NCBI GenBank assembly: GCA_947492955.1
Contig: CANLOV010000002.1
Coordinates: 1-64,000, forward strand
DNA from: an uncultured Cellulophaga sp.
GTDB lineage: Bacteria > Bacteroidota > Bacteroidia > Flavobacteriales > Flavobacteriaceae
Direction of reading: 5' to 3'
Length of the DNA stretch: 64,000 nucleotides
The notes under the pieces were generated by a model. It ran no database searches. It saw only the letters and a program-made list of their open reading frames with translations, and was not told the origin of the DNA. Position numbers and translations under genes: made by a program. Position 1 is the first letter of the stretch. The number at the start of each line of letters is the position of its first letter. Below, piece by piece: positions 7,760 through 15,670 of the stretch.

Positions 7760-8380
7760 ATGGGAATATTTGACAAGCTTTTTGGAAAGAACGAATCTGT
7801 TAAAAAAGAAAAGCCAAAAACTTTCAATCAAGAAATTGAGAAAACAAGTGAAATGTTAGACGAAACAATGTTTTGGGATATTGTTGACTTATCAGTTAAA
7901 AACACTAAAAATATTGATGCCCAAGAAAGGTTTTTAGTGAAAGAAATTGAAAAACTGACACCAAAACAAATGATAGGTTTTAGATTAAGGACTGACAAAC
8001 TTCTCTACGATACTTATAACTCTGAAATGTGGTGTTCAGGATATATAATGAACGGTGGATGTTCAGACGATGGATTTGAATATTTTCGAAACTGGCTAAT
8101 ATCAAGAGGGAAAGATGTTTATTACAAAGCAAAAACAAATCCTGACAGTTTGATTTCAGAGTTTGTAGAAGGAGAAGATTATTATGAGTTTGAAAGTTTT
8201 TGGTATGTAGCATTAACTGCATTTGAAAACAAAACTGGAAAAGAGTTATATGATTATATTGCTGACGACTTTAAAACAAACGAAGGAAACTATCCAAATT
8301 TCGAGTTTACTTGGAAAGAAGAAAAGCCTGAAACTATGAAAGCTATTTGCCCAAAGTTATTTGATAAAATGTGGAATTAA
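7760..8380 (+). CDS. DUF4240 domain protein
   Basis: 206 residues, soluble. The central region (FWDIVDLS at about 39-46, the LTPKQMIGFRLRTDKL stretch, then GGCSDDGFEYFRNWLISRGK) matches the DUF4240 family, in which an acidic SDDGF.YFR.WLI..G motif is typical. The molecular function is unknown; such proteins often sit among polymorphic-toxin or immunity genes, and I do not claim that here. The right cassette end GGTGGTAAC is present at about 8387-8394, but the matching left end is missing because the upstream type D element is truncated. Confidence 0.75.
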   Translation: MGIFDKLFGKNESVKKEKPKTFNQEIEKTSEMLDETMFWDIVDLSVKNTKNIDAQERFLVKEIEKLTPKQMIGFRLRTDKLLYDTYNSEMWCSGYIMNGGCSDDGFEYFRNWLISRGKDVYYKAKTNPDSLISEFVEGEDYYEFESFWYVALTAFENKTGKELYDYIADDFKTNEGNYPNFEFTWKEEKPETMKAICPKLFDKMWN

Positions 8381-8391
8381 AAACGGGTGGT

Positions 8392-8581
8392 AACAAGGTA
8401 TAAAAAACATAGAGCGCTCATGCTAAATCGAAAGGTTTTGTATGTTTAGAAAGTCCACCAAATTTTTAATTTGGCTTTTAAAAAGAGAAAAATTAAAAAC
8501 AAAATATAAAAATTCGGCTCTGTGTTAATCCGAAAAGTTAGTGTCTTTTTTTATACACTACGTTTCATACACTAGACCGTT
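8392..8581 (+). repeat. attC-like element, type A
   Basis: 190-bp copy: AACAAGGTATAAAAAACATAG ... CACTACGTTTCATACACTAGACCGTT. The right arm has small changes relative to 721-909. Confidence 0.75.
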
Positions 8582-8592
8582 AGCCACAATTT

Positions 8593-9210
8593 ATGAAAAG
8601 CACAATCGGAAAAATATTTAAGAATCCAACAATATTCTCGATTTTGGGAATAATTCTTATATTAGTTGGACTTCCGATTGGAATCAAAGGATTGACCTTA
8701 AATGGTGGTGGAAGTTTGGGCGGAGCAATTATCTTATTCGGAGTTTTAATCGTAGTACTAATTGTAATTCTGGACAGAATATTTGCATACAGAGTAAATA
8801 CAAAAAAACTAAATGGAATTGAACTTGTGCTTCTGATTGTTGGAATTACAATCTTTTCATTCTCAAAACGTGAAATAATTATTGACTTGAGAGATAAGGA
8901 AACTGATTATTTTGTCATACTTGAAAACAATGGAACGTTAAAAAATTCAGAGTTGAATTATTCATTTCCATTTAACAGAAAAATGGAATTTCAAGACAAT
9001 GTTGGAATTATAAACTCAATCGCTGACAATTATCAACGAATTGAATTGGAAAGTCCAAATAACTGGAAATCTAAAAGAATGCAACCTTGGAAAATGAATG
9101 ACTTTAAAATTGAATTTTACTCAAACGGAGATTTGAGATTAACTGATAAAGAAGTTGACTCTATAATAAAAAAAGAAATAAAAACAGTGGCTAACAATGA
9201 CTATAAGTAA
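8593..9210 (+). CDS. Hypothetical membrane protein with three N-terminal helices
   Basis: 205 residues. Hydrophobic segments at about 14-34, 39-63 and 77-92 are followed by a hydrophilic C-terminal domain of about 110 residues. Family not recognised. The cassette ends are GTTAGCCAC (8579-8587) and GTGGCTAAC (9187-9195). The reading frame continues past the right cassette end, and its last five residues and stop codon come from the type C element, so the repeat supplies the C-terminus. Confidence 0.6.
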   Translation: MKSTIGKIFKNPTIFSILGIILILVGLPIGIKGLTLNGGGSLGGAIILFGVLIVVLIVILDRIFAYRVNTKKLNGIELVLLIVGITIFSFSKREIIIDLRDKETDYFVILENNGTLKNSELNYSFPFNRKMEFQDNVGIINSIADNYQRIELESPNNWKSKRMQPWKMNDFKIEFYSNGDLRLTDKEVDSIIKKEIKTVANNDYK

Positions 9211-9308
9211 TTTCTTGTTCTCGCCTACTTCTGAAAATCCTCGCGGATTTTCAGTTTGGTGTCTACTTGCAAAGTTAAGAGTTAACCCACCCAACTACTC
9301 ATAGCCGA
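9193..9308 (+). repeat. attC-like element, type C (diverged)
   Basis: 116 bp: AACAATGACTATAAG ... ACTCATAGCCGAT, with a GAAAATCCTCGCGGATTTTC tip nearly identical to that at 7168. It ends in GAT rather than GTT, like the starts of the 286-bp units. Confidence 0.6.
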
Positions 9309-9312
9309 TACC

Positions 9313-9654
9313 GTGAATACCGAATTAAAAAAATCAATTATTGAATCTATGGAATTGCTCCAATTTTGGATTGGAGAAGCCGTAATAATTGAAGATTGGA
9401 TTTGTACGAGCGGACGTCACTACGATAGACATCAAACAAGATATGGGCGAATTAAGCTAAAAATCGAAGAATTTGGAATTCGAACAAGTGGAGCGATAGC
9501 AACTTTAAGTAGTAGCCAACAGCAAATTGAATTTAGGACTGACTGTATAAAACATATTGATAAAAAAGAAAACGTACTGATTATTGAAATGAATATAATT
9601 GATTCTGTTTGGCGAAAAATCACAATAAACAGAAAAAGGTCACAAGCATTATAA
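9313..9654 (+). CDS. Hypothetical soluble protein
   Basis: 113 residues from a GTG at 9313; an ATG at 9349 would give 101. No signal peptide or membrane segment. It is predicted mixed alpha/beta with alternating hydrophobic strands in the second half (EFGIRTSGAIATL, ENVLIIEMNII). Family not recognised. It shares its cassette with the broken frame that follows, since no spacer lies between them. The expected complementary cassette ends do not match here, which suggests a fused or rearranged cassette. Confidence 0.5.
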   Translation: MNTELKKSIIESMELLQFWIGEAVIIEDWICTSGRHYDRHQTRYGRIKLKIEEFGIRTSGAIATLSSSQQQIEFRTDCIKHIDKKENVLIIEMNIIDSVWRKITINRKRSQAL

Positions 9655-9664
9655 ATAAGGATTC

Positions 9665-9942
9665 ATGGATAGTCGAATTGAACTTGTATATTCTGAAGTA
9701 ATTGAAAATCTATTAATTTAGACTGTTTTGAATTTGAATATTTTTGCAAAATATGGGGCGTTATGTGGCATCCTTGGTTTATTGAAATTGACGGAAAAAC
9801 TGATGCCTTTTCTTTTAATGACCCATCTCAAAAAGACCTCGGTAAATTGGTAGCAGACTTCAAAATTGAAGTTGTTAAAATCTATTCAAAGAAAGAAATG
9901 AACGATGAATTCGACAGAATAAAATTTAAACTAAAAAAGTAG
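9665..9942 (+). pseudogene. Broken hypothetical gene (one-base deletion)
   Basis: ATG at 9665 opens 18 codons and then hits TAG. In another frame, coding continues from about 9709 to the TAG at 9940-9942 (..NLDCFEFEYFCKIWG.. to ..FDRIKFKLKK). One added base near 9709-9711 restores a frame of about 92 residues. An internal ATG at 9763 could still make a 59-residue product. The amino acids look like a real small soluble protein; no family recognised. Confidence 0.5.
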
Positions 9943-9944
9943 AT

Positions 9945-10132
9945 AACACGGCATATAGCAAATAGAACGTTTATAAGGTTTAAGAAAGTTCAGTGCTATT
10001 TTCCAACACCGTCAAGTTTTTAATTTGGCTTTTAAAACTGAAAAATTCAATTAAAGTAAAAAAATTGGCTTTGCGCCAAACACAAAATGTAGTACTTTTA
10101 TCTTTTCACACGCTACGTCATATACTGAGCAG
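9945..10132 (+). repeat. attC-like element, type A (diverged)
   Basis: 188 bp: AACACGGCATATAGC ... GCTACGTCATATACTGAGCAG. Arm changes are matched on both sides (GCATATAGC with GCTACGTCATATAC), so pairing is kept. It joins a 286-bp unit at 10132. Confidence 0.65.
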
Positions 10133-10417
10133 ATGAATTGCATTCTTCTACGTCGACCCAATAGGCTACATCTCGTTTCTCTCGATTCTCGCCCATCGGG
10201 AAAATGCAATTCATCGCAGCGCTATGTCAGATTACATATGACCGTAGGATAAGAGAACTCTTGCCAAATACGACGCTTAACGGAAGAAAATAACGCAACA
10301 CATCAGGTCCCTATATGTAATCTGGTCGCCAATTTTTATTCCCAATAAATGAAAAAAACGAAAAAGTTTTTCCCTATATTTCCATAAAAATTCGCGGACT
10401 CCACATAGCGCTGCGTT
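10132..10417 (+). repeat. 286-bp gene-free cassette, copy 3
   Basis: Exactly 286 bp. The hairpin body at 10132-10215 has two substitutions relative to copy 1, and a B element ends at GTT 10415-10417. The terminal 13-bp inverted repeat of the body is unchanged. Confidence 0.8.
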
Positions 10418-10427
10418 AGCAATAATT

Positions 10428-10919
10428 ATGAAAAACAAAGAATTTAAATCGAAATCTATTTTTTTGATTTTATCTTTTGCTCTACTTTCAGTAATGACTA
10501 ATTGCTCAAAGGAGGGCGATAAAATTGAGGTTTTTCTTGCAGGAAATGCTACATTATCCGATTCGGAAACGGAACTGCAAAGTGTTAGACTGGACTCAAA
10601 ACTTCTGGATACAAAAGATATTATTAGCTACGACAAGTCAACCTTTACTTTCACACTTACATCGGAATCTTCATCACGCCTTGAAAAAATGGATTTGGAT
10701 GGTAAAGCTTTTTGCGTTGTGAAAAATGGACAAAAATTATTAGTTGGTTGGTTTTGGAAATGTACATCCTCACTCGGAATGACTGGATTTGTGACTTTCG
10801 ATTTTACTTGCTCAAATAGAGAAAAGTTAGAGCTAAAATATTGTTTGGGACCAAAAGAATATCCAAATGAAAATGACCCCCGAAAAGAAATAATTATTGC
10901 TAACAATACCTATAATTAA
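10428..10919 (+). CDS. Hypothetical lipoprotein
   Basis: 163 residues with a lipoprotein signal: basic start, hydrophobic core and lipobox SVMTNC (Cys at about 26). The mature part is beta-rich with four Cys residues that could form disulfides (FCVV, WKCTSS, FTCS, YCLG). Family not recognised; expected in the outer or periplasmic leaflet. The cassette ends GTTAGCAATAATTA (10415-10428) and TAATTATTGCTAAC (10891-10904) are perfect over 14 bp and overlap the ATG at one side and the coding end at the other. The final residues and stop come from the type D element. Confidence 0.65.
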   Translation: MKNKEFKSKSIFLILSFALLSVMTNCSKEGDKIEVFLAGNATLSDSETELQSVRLDSKLLDTKDIISYDKSTFTFTLTSESSSRLEKMDLDGKAFCVVKNGQKLLVGWFWKCTSSLGMTGFVTFDFTCSNREKLELKYCLGPKEYPNENDPRKEIIIANNTYN

Positions 10920-11084
10920 TACGGGTTTTATGCTTTAAGCTAGGGTCTGTGTATTTAGAGTGTCCGCCAAATCTTTTGGATTTGTCTTTTAAATAGAAAA
11001 AATAAAAACAAACAAAAAGATTCGGCTAATCGATTAAACAGAAACAAAAAGGCACTTTTCTTCCGTACTAATATAGCCTCACCG
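10902..11084 (+). repeat. attC-like element, type D
   Basis: 183 bp: AACAATACCTATAATTAATACGG ... CCGTACTAATATAGCCTCACCG. The arms pair (AATACGG with CCGTACT; TATAATTA with TAATATAG). The inner part resembles type A (GTGTCCGCCAAAT..). Confidence 0.65.
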
Positions 11085-11369
11085 ATGAATTGCATTCTCC
11101 TACGTCGACCCAATAGGCTACATCTCGTTTCTCTCGATTCTCGCCCATTGGGAAAATGCAATTCATCGCAGCGCTATGTCAGATTACATATGGCAGTAGG
11201 ATAAGAGAACTCTTGCCAAATACGACGCTTAACGGAAGAAAATAACGCAACACATCATGTCACTATATGTAATCTGGTCGCCAATTTTTATTCCCAATAC
11301 ATAAAAAAAACGAAAAAGTTTTTTCTTATATTTCCATAAAAATTCGTGGACTTCACATAGCGCTGCGTT
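11084..11369 (+). repeat. 286-bp gene-free cassette, copy 4
   Basis: Exactly 286 bp. The 84-bp body (11084-11167) is identical to copy 1 at 4784, and the B element ends at GTT 11367-11369. Confidence 0.8.
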
Positions 11370-11386
11370 GTAACCAATTTAAAAAA

Positions 11387-11968
11387 ATGAGAAACCAAAT
11401 TTTATCTATATTATTTTTAACAATATTTATTTCTTGCTCTTCAACCAAGGAAACAACCCAAAAAACAAATTCGAAAGACCAATTAAATGGAATAACAAAA
11501 GAATTTTACGAAGATGGCGGACTGAAAATTGAATGGAAATACAAAAACAATCAACTCAATGGAATCTCAAAAGAATATCACAAAGACGGAACATATTCTG
11601 AATGGGACTATGAAAACGATGAACTAATCGAAGGAAAATCTTATTTTAAAAGCGGAAAAATTCTTCAAGAATATAACTTTAAAAAAGGTAAAAGAGACGG
11701 AACAGCAATCAGATATTATGAAACAGGTGAAAAAGAAACGGTATGGGAATTTAAAAATGACATATTAATTAGTGGAATTGCATATTATTCGACTGGAGAA
11801 AAGAGAACTGACTTCAAATATAAGGACGGTATTCCAGAAGGAATTTCAACTGAATATTATAAAAACGGAAAAAAGAAAATTGAATGGAACTATAAAAATG
11901 GAAAGTTAAGTGGTGAATCCATTGAATATTTTGAAAATGGAAATGTGAAACGAATTTTAAATTATTAA
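11387..11968 (+). CDS. MORN-repeat lipoprotein (YwqK-like)
   Basis: 193 residues with a lipoprotein signal (lipobox IFISCS, Cys at about 17). The mature part consists of about seven tandem MORN-type repeats of ~22 residues, each with a YY..G...EW.Y.NG pattern (for example GGLKIEWKYKNNQLNG, GKKKIEWNYKNGKLSG). Proteins of this type are often annotated as YwqK family antitoxin; that name rests on the repeat class, and no toxin gene is adjacent here. Cassette ends at 11367-11380 and 11973-11986 pair over 12 of 14 bases. Confidence 0.82.
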   Translation: MRNQILSILFLTIFISCSSTKETTQKTNSKDQLNGITKEFYEDGGLKIEWKYKNNQLNGISKEYHKDGTYSEWDYENDELIEGKSYFKSGKILQEYNFKKGKRDGTAIRYYETGEKETVWEFKNDILISGIAYYSTGEKRTDFKYKDGIPEGISTEYYKNGKKKIEWNYKNGKLSGESIEYFENGNVKRILNY

Positions 11969-11983
11969 AAAAAAACTGGTAAC

Positions 11984-12096
11984 AACAATGTATAACCGTA
12001 ATTACAGCGGATTCGACTACGTCCGAATCCACCCGTAATTACTAGTGTCTGTGATTAATTCGAAATTCTGTAACTTAAAGGTTATACGAGACCGAT
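11984..12096 (+). repeat. attC-like element, type E
   Basis: 113 bp: AACAATGTATAACCG ... AAAGGTTATACGAGACCGAT. The outer arms pair (GTATAACC with GGTTATAC), and an inner palindrome GGATTCGACTACGTCCGAATCC forms the tip. Confidence 0.65.
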
Positions 12097-12099
12097 GAA

Positions 12100-12966
12100 A
12101 TGAAAATACCTCAAAATTTATTACGCAAAAATGTACCGCTGTGTAGAGAACTTGAGATAATATCAACTATAGTTATCAAAAATAATCGCTTAGTTGAAAA
12201 TTATTTCTTAGAACATAAAACTCAAACAAAATTAAATTGGTTCATAAATGACAAAAAAGGGGAGTCTATATTTTTTGATGAAGACGATTGTGAATGGTTA
12301 ACCCCCACTTTTATTAGAAATAAAGATGAACTTTATGGGCTTTCATTAATTGAAAAAAGTAATTCTACAAAACTCTTTTTAACGAAAGTAAAATCTAAAA
12401 TAGATTTTGATTCTTTTGAACCCATTGGAAGATTTTACGCAAAAGATAAGAATCATTATTATTTTGGACCTGGTGGAAAAAAAATTAGAGAAGATTATTT
12501 AGAATTATTTTTTGATGAGACCTATAAGAATGAATGGAGAAAATTACATCCTGAAAGAAATACTTCCATAGAAACTAAGTTATGGAATTCGAAAATCGCA
12601 GTTTCAAAGGAAAAAGTCTATTGGAATGGAAGATTAAAAAAAGAAATTCATCCTAGCCTAAAAAGAATTAGTCAATATTTTTGGGCAGACGATTATTTCG
12701 TATTTGAATATGATTTACAAAGACTAAAGAAATTAAATTCATTTGATAGACAAACATTGATTTACAAAAATTTCATAAAAAATGGTTCATTAGTCTGTCT
12801 TGTAACTGATTTACACAAACCTGCATATTGCTATTTTGACAATTCCAAGCCAAGTCACAAGTATGATTTTAAAAGATTTTCTCCACTTTTTGAAGAGTTA
12901 AGAGGAAAAATAAGTAATGAATATTGGTGGTATAAAATGGAGAACAGTTTACAACACGGTGTATAA
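12100..12966 (+). CDS. DKNYY-like repeat protein
   Basis: 288 residues, no signal peptide. The segments FYAKDKNHYYFGPGGKKI and AVSKEKVYWNGRLKKEI resemble the DKNYY motif (YAKDKN.VYY.G..I), which forms small repeated beta units. Function unknown. The ATG at 12100 follows the type E element directly. The reading frame crosses the right cassette boundary and takes its last residues (QHGV) and stop from the type A element. The left and right cassette ends do not match each other, unlike most neighbours. Confidence 0.55.
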   Translation: MKIPQNLLRKNVPLCRELEIISTIVIKNNRLVENYFLEHKTQTKLNWFINDKKGESIFFDEDDCEWLTPTFIRNKDELYGLSLIEKSNSTKLFLTKVKSKIDFDSFEPIGRFYAKDKNHYYFGPGGKKIREDYLELFFDETYKNEWRKLHPERNTSIETKLWNSKIAVSKEKVYWNGRLKKEIHPSLKRISQYFWADDYFVFEYDLQRLKKLNSFDRQTLIYKNFIKNGSLVCLVTDLHKPAYCYFDNSKPSHKYDFKRFSPLFEELRGKISNEYWWYKMENSLQHGV

Positions 12967-13140
12967 AACATAGCTAATAAGGCTTAACCGAAAGGTTTGT
13001 GTATATTTATAAAGCCCGCCAACTTTTTAAGTTAGCTTTTAAATAGAGAAAAATTAAAAACAAAATATAAAAATTCGGCTCTGCATTAATTCGAAAAGTT
13101 ATTGTCATTTTGCACGCTACGTTTCATACACAAGTCCCTT
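12953..13140 (+). repeat. attC-like element, type A
   Basis: 188 bp: AACACGGTGTATAAAACATAGC ... GCTACGTTTCATACACAAGTCCCTT. The terminal GTT is changed to CTT. Confidence 0.75.
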
Positions 13141-13170
13141 GTACACAATTTTAAAAAAACAAACTGCAAA

Positions 13171-13695
13171 TTGAAAAACAAATTTCTTAAAATATTAAAA
13201 CGGGCATTAATCACAGTCGGAATATTATTCGCTTTAGCGTTTATAACAAACGAAATTGTTTACAGAATGAGTATTCCTGACGAATTTGAGAGCGCAAATT
13301 GGAGCGGAAAATGGAAGAGCTCGGAATTTAAACTTTTAGGCGGAAAAGTGTTGACCTCAATTTCAACACCTATAATTGAAAATTCGGAATTTAAAAGTCC
13401 AACCCTTTTGTATTATAACATCTGGAGTTTATATAAACCTGGCCAAATAAAAGTTGTGGAAATGAACGGTACTTTTGGACATAAAAATTTTGGTAAAAAT
13501 AGCGAATTAGGCAATAAAAACTTACAAGAATTAGAACCTTTAACATCCAATTTCTTTAAAGCCAAAATCTCGTTTAGTAATGGACAAATGATTGAATGCA
13601 AAGGAATGAAATGGGAAAATGATAAAAAAATATTTGGAGATTACGTGTCTAAATTTCCATCGGATTTAGGAGAATTTGAATTAAGTAGCAAATAA
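13171..13695 (+). CDS. Hypothetical membrane-anchored protein
   Basis: 174 residues from the TTG at 13171. The longer frame back to 13102 only translates the type A repeat, and the first internal ATG (13268) would cut off the membrane helix. A basic start (KNKFLKILKR) precedes one hydrophobic segment (about 12-28), then an extracytoplasmic domain rich in aromatic and beta-forming residues. Family not recognised. Cassette ends CTTGTACACAATTTT (13138-13152) and AACTGTGTAGAAC (13697-13709) pair imperfectly. Confidence 0.55.
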   Translation: MKNKFLKILKRALITVGILFALAFITNEIVYRMSIPDEFESANWSGKWKSSEFKLLGGKVLTSISTPIIENSEFKSPTLLYYNIWSLYKPGQIKVVEMNGTFGHKNFGKNSELGNKNLQELEPLTSNFFKAKISFSNGQMIECKGMKWENDKKIFGDYVSKFPSDLGEFELSSK

Positions 13696-13706
13696 AAACT
13701 GTGTAG

Positions 13707-13871
13707 AACAATGTATATAAAAAATAGCGAAAATCATTGCTAACACAAGGCTTGGGGATTTTTAAAACGTCGTCAAATCTTTAAATTTGACGATTACCAA
13801 TAAAAAAAATAAATAATAAAATTTGGCTTGTGTTATCCCGAAAAGAAACCGCTTATTTTCAGCGCTACGTT
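13707..13871 (+). repeat. attC-like element, type A (short variant)
   Basis: 165 bp: AACAATGTATATAAAAAATAGCG ... CAGCGCTACGTT. A TAGCG/CGCTA stem and an inner AAATTTGACG hairpin are retained. Confidence 0.6.
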
Positions 13872-13904
13872 ATGGGCAAACTAAAATAATAAGATGAACA
13901 AAAT

Positions 13905-15512
13905 ATGCGATTAATATTTCAAACGATAACCTTTCTTCTTTTCACTACAGTACTTCAAGCTCAAATCAGAGATACAATATATTTGTGGCCAGATAAAGTT
14001 CCTAATGAAAAACTAGAAAAACATGCTCCTAAACAAACTGATAATTCAAGAGGCAATGTAACCAGAATCACAGATATAACAAATCCTGCATTAGTTGTTT
14101 TTGAACCTAAAAAATCGAATAATTTAGGTGCAGGAATAATTGTTTGCCCTGGAGGTGGATATAACATATTAGCTATCGATAAGGAAGGGTATGAAATAGC
14201 AGAATGGCTTAATAATCTCGGTTATACTGCCTTTGTTTTACAATACCGAGTACCAAACAATCAATTAGGTGCATTGAATGATATCCAAAGAGCAATTCGG
14301 ATTGTACGTAATGAAGCAAACTATTACTCCTTAAATCCTAAAAAAATAGGTGTTATTGGCTTTTCGGCTGGCGGAAGTCTTTGTGCCCGAGCATCAACCC
14401 TGTTTGCTGTTGATTCATATCCAAAAGCAGATGCTATCGATAAATTATCATGCAAACCTAATTTTTCAATGCTTGTATACCCTGCTTATCTGGATAAAGG
14501 AAAAGACAGAAGCATTACGCCCGAATTAGTATTGGGCAAAAATATTCCTCCCTTTTTTATTTTTGGAACATCTGATGACAAGCACGGAAATAGTTCTCTT
14601 GTATTTACTCAAGCATTGAGAGATAATTACACCCCTGTTGAACTACATTTATTACAAAATGGTGGTCATGGATACGGTATTCGTCCCAGTAATATTGCAG
14701 GTAGAACTTGGCCTACTTTAGCTGAGGTCTGGTTGGATAAGACTCTTATGTCTATTAACAAGAAGATATGGACCAAGAATTTTCCAAAGTCAACAATTCA
14801 TGTGAATTCGACACCAAAGAAGGAGAATTTATGGGTATTTATAATGGCTGGACAATCGAACATGGCTGGTCGCGGATTTGTAGAGCCAAAAGACACTATT
14901 CCATCGAAAAGAGTTTTGACAATAAATAAAAACAAGGAAATTATCCTTGCAAAAGCACCTATTAATATTTATGAACCATCATTCAAAGGGCTAGGTTGTG
15001 GACTATCATTCGGAAAAAGACTAATTGAACAAATACCTGATAGCATATCCGTATTAATACTACCTACTGCAGTTGGTGGCAGTTCTATATATAAATGGCT
15101 TGGGGATTCAACACATCGAGACGTACCTTTACTAACAAACTTTAAAGAAAAAGTTGAATTTGGAAGAAGCATAGGGATATTAAAAGGTATATTGTGGCAT
15201 CAAGGAGAAAGTGATGCAAATAAGAATAACTCCATTAATTATGAAGACAGACTGCATGAGCTGTTTTCAAATTTCCGGGAGATTGCAGAAGATAATGAAT
15301 TACCCATTCTGTTGGGAGAGATTGGTTCATTTTCTAAGAATATATATTTTACGAGTATAAATAATCAAATCAGGAATTATGCTTTAACTCATGATTTAAT
15401 ACTTATTAAGACTTCTGATTTAAAAGACAAAGGTGACAAATTGCATTTTAATTCAGCAGGGCAAAGGTTAATGGGACAAAGATTTGCCGATGAATATATT
15501 AAGAAGTATTAA
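13905..15512 (+). CDS. Secreted two-domain esterase: BD-FAE/acetylxylan-esterase-like plus SASA domain
   Basis: 535 residues with a signal peptide (cleavage near LQAQ, residue 20). Residues 25-290 form an alpha/beta hydrolase of the acetylxylan esterase/BD-FAE type: oxyanion region CPGGGYN (81-87), nucleophile elbow GFSAGG (S154), acid D224 or D225, and GGHGYG (H255). Residues 305-535 form a SASA-type SGNH hydrolase of the sialate O-acetylesterase/CE6 kind: GQSNMAG (S318), QGESDA (433-438) and the terminal D-x-x-H (D511, H514). Both domains probably remove ester groups from a polysaccharide. The cassette ends GTTATGGG (13869-13876) and CCCATAAC (15520-15527) are perfect, so this large gene is a genuine cassette cargo. 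Confidence 0.85.
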   Translation: MRLIFQTITFLLFTTVLQAQIRDTIYLWPDKVPNEKLEKHAPKQTDNSRGNVTRITDITNPALVVFEPKKSNNLGAGIIVCPGGGYNILAIDKEGYEIAEWLNNLGYTAFVLQYRVPNNQLGALNDIQRAIRIVRNEANYYSLNPKKIGVIGFSAGGSLCARASTLFAVDSYPKADAIDKLSCKPNFSMLVYPAYLDKGKDRSITPELVLGKNIPPFFIFGTSDDKHGNSSLVFTQALRDNYTPVELHLLQNGGHGYGIRPSNIAGRTWPTLAEVWLDKTLMSINKKIWTKNFPKSTIHVNSTPKKENLWVFIMAGQSNMAGRGFVEPKDTIPSKRVLTINKNKEIILAKAPINIYEPSFKGLGCGLSFGKRLIEQIPDSISVLILPTAVGGSSIYKWLGDSTHRDVPLLTNFKEKVEFGRSIGILKGILWHQGESDANKNNSINYEDRLHELFSNFREIAEDNELPILLGEIGSFSKNIYFTSINNQIRNYALTHDLILIKTSDLKDKGDKLHFNSAGQRLMGQRFADEYIKKY

Positions 15513-15524
15513 AAGTCATCCCAT

Positions 15525-15644
15525 AACATCGTAAAATTAATAGTCGAGATAGTAGTAAATCCAAGGATTATAGTTCACTTCAATTTTCGCATAGTTTGAA
15601 AGAGATGAAGCTCAAAATTTGCTGCTATTCTTATACAATCCATT
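15525..15644 (+). repeat. attC-like element, degenerate
   Basis: About 120 bp between the right end of the esterase cassette (AAC 15525-15527) and a weak left end (ATTGTACCC from 15642). Arm pairing is poor; identified mainly by position. Confidence 0.3.
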
Positions 15645-15670
15645 GTACCCAATTTGACAAAAAACTAAGA

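Noticed and set aside
10955-11161. Minus-strand reading frame of 68 codons
   Set aside because: It covers a D spacer and the hairpin body, has no protein-like composition, and arises from repeat sequence.
4784-11369. The 286-bp repeats as MITEs or insertion-sequence remnants
   Set aside because: They have no target-site duplications, always lie exactly at cassette junctions, and their end repeats follow the same start/end pairing rule as the gene-bearing cassettes.
13102-13170. N-terminal extension of the membrane-anchored protein
   Set aside because: Same reason: the segment lies in the type A spacer, outside the cassette boundary at 13138.
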